Assembly: GCA_003864495.1 (NCBI GenBank) | Contig: ML133387.1 | Coordinates: forward strand, 1,859,905-1,923,904 | Length of the DNA stretch: 64,000 bases | Direction of reading: 5' to 3' | From: Nemopilema nomurai | Lineage: Eukaryota; Cnidaria; Scyphozoa; Rhizostomeae; Rhizostomatidae | Shown here: positions 63,501-64,000 of the stretch, piece by piece | Position numbering within the stretch: position 1 is the first letter of the stretch | How the letters are laid out: every line of letters begins with the position of its first letter | Notes under the pieces: generated by a model | What the model was told of the DNA's origin: nothing | What the model saw: only the letters and a program-made list of their open reading frames with translations | Database searches by the model: none | Made by a program: the position numbers and the translations under genes

Positions 63501-64000
63501 CCACTCATGACAATGCATGTAGGTTACGCTAACGTAATTTTTATACTAGTTTCGTATTTTGACTTTTAAAAGCTTGTTAGTAGGTTGGAAGTCTTCTCCA
63601 ACTTATGCTATGATGCCAAAAACCATATTTAATTGTAGGAGAAAGCATGGGAAAACATTCATAAATGAATGAGTATACAGTTGTTTAGAATGTTTATTTT
63701 ACAACTGATAACATTACAAAAGTTACATACATCGTTTGTATGCGAAGATATTAAATACTCATCTAAAAGAGAATTATCAGTGAAGAGCAATATGCAAAAA
63801 TCACCTTGTCTTCGTTTATAATTACGATGAAAATGTTCATTGTTTCAGACCTAGACATATCAATCAATTACTTGGATTATCATTCATTTAATACTTGTGG
63901 CCAAAGGAAGATTTAACGTTGTAAATTATTTTCGCTTGAAGTTAAAAATGAAACATTGTTAGTGAGGTTCTTCGTAGCACTACTCAATGCTTGCCATACC
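60572..64000. other. No gene recognised to the window end
   Basis: AT-rich sequence with only short frames on both strands. None shows splice-linked neighbours, domain motifs or repeat structure that I can support. Confidence 0.45.

Overview
The window is AT-rich nuclear DNA from an animal. Five multi-exon or single-exon genes can be modelled, plus a sixth whose 5' end is not visible. They have short exons, GT-AG introns of roughly 0.1-1.6 kb and AATAAA-type poly(A) signals. The gene set is metazoan: a thioredoxin-repeat ER protein (TXNDC16), a TRIC cation channel (TMEM38), a PAIP1-like translation regulator and a class A peptide-type GPCR. I infer an aquatic invertebrate, most plausibly a cnidarian, from the compact but intron-rich structure and a PhnZ-like phosphonate oxygenase gene. 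No phylogenetic test was possible. All gene models are hand-spliced by following splice sites and codon phase on both strands.

Layout. 0.5-3.1 kb (+): 3' part of a CUB-domain single-pass membrane protein with a Pro/Tyr-rich repetitive tail, followed by a minisatellite at 3.5-3.9 kb. 5.8-17.9 kb (-): TXNDC16, 20 exons, with an intact CGFC thioredoxin motif. 18.1-18.7 kb (+): an intronless HD-domain oxygenase of the PhnZ type, head to head with TXNDC16 across only 241 bp. 20.0-22.4 kb (-): TMEM38, six exons, complete. 24.8-38.2 kb (+): a PAIP1-like gene of 19 exons whose PAM2 + MIF4G module is duplicated in tandem within one reading frame, with nearly identical exon lengths in the two copies. 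The first copy is interrupted by an intron made largely of an 87-bp tandem repeat. 38.5-57.9 kb: almost 20 kb without a supported gene, holding simple repeats and two coding-like relics. 58.0-60.4 kb (+): a two-exon class A GPCR. 60.5-64 kb: nothing recognised.

The genes do not form one pathway. TXNDC16 and TMEM38 both belong to the endoplasmic reticulum, the PAIP1-like protein to poly(A)-dependent translation, and the GPCR and CUB protein to the cell surface. The features most worth follow-up are the PhnZ-like enzyme with its full ligand set, the double PAM2-MIF4G protein with a possible alternative terminal exon that would give a single-module isoform, and the repeat-built intron.
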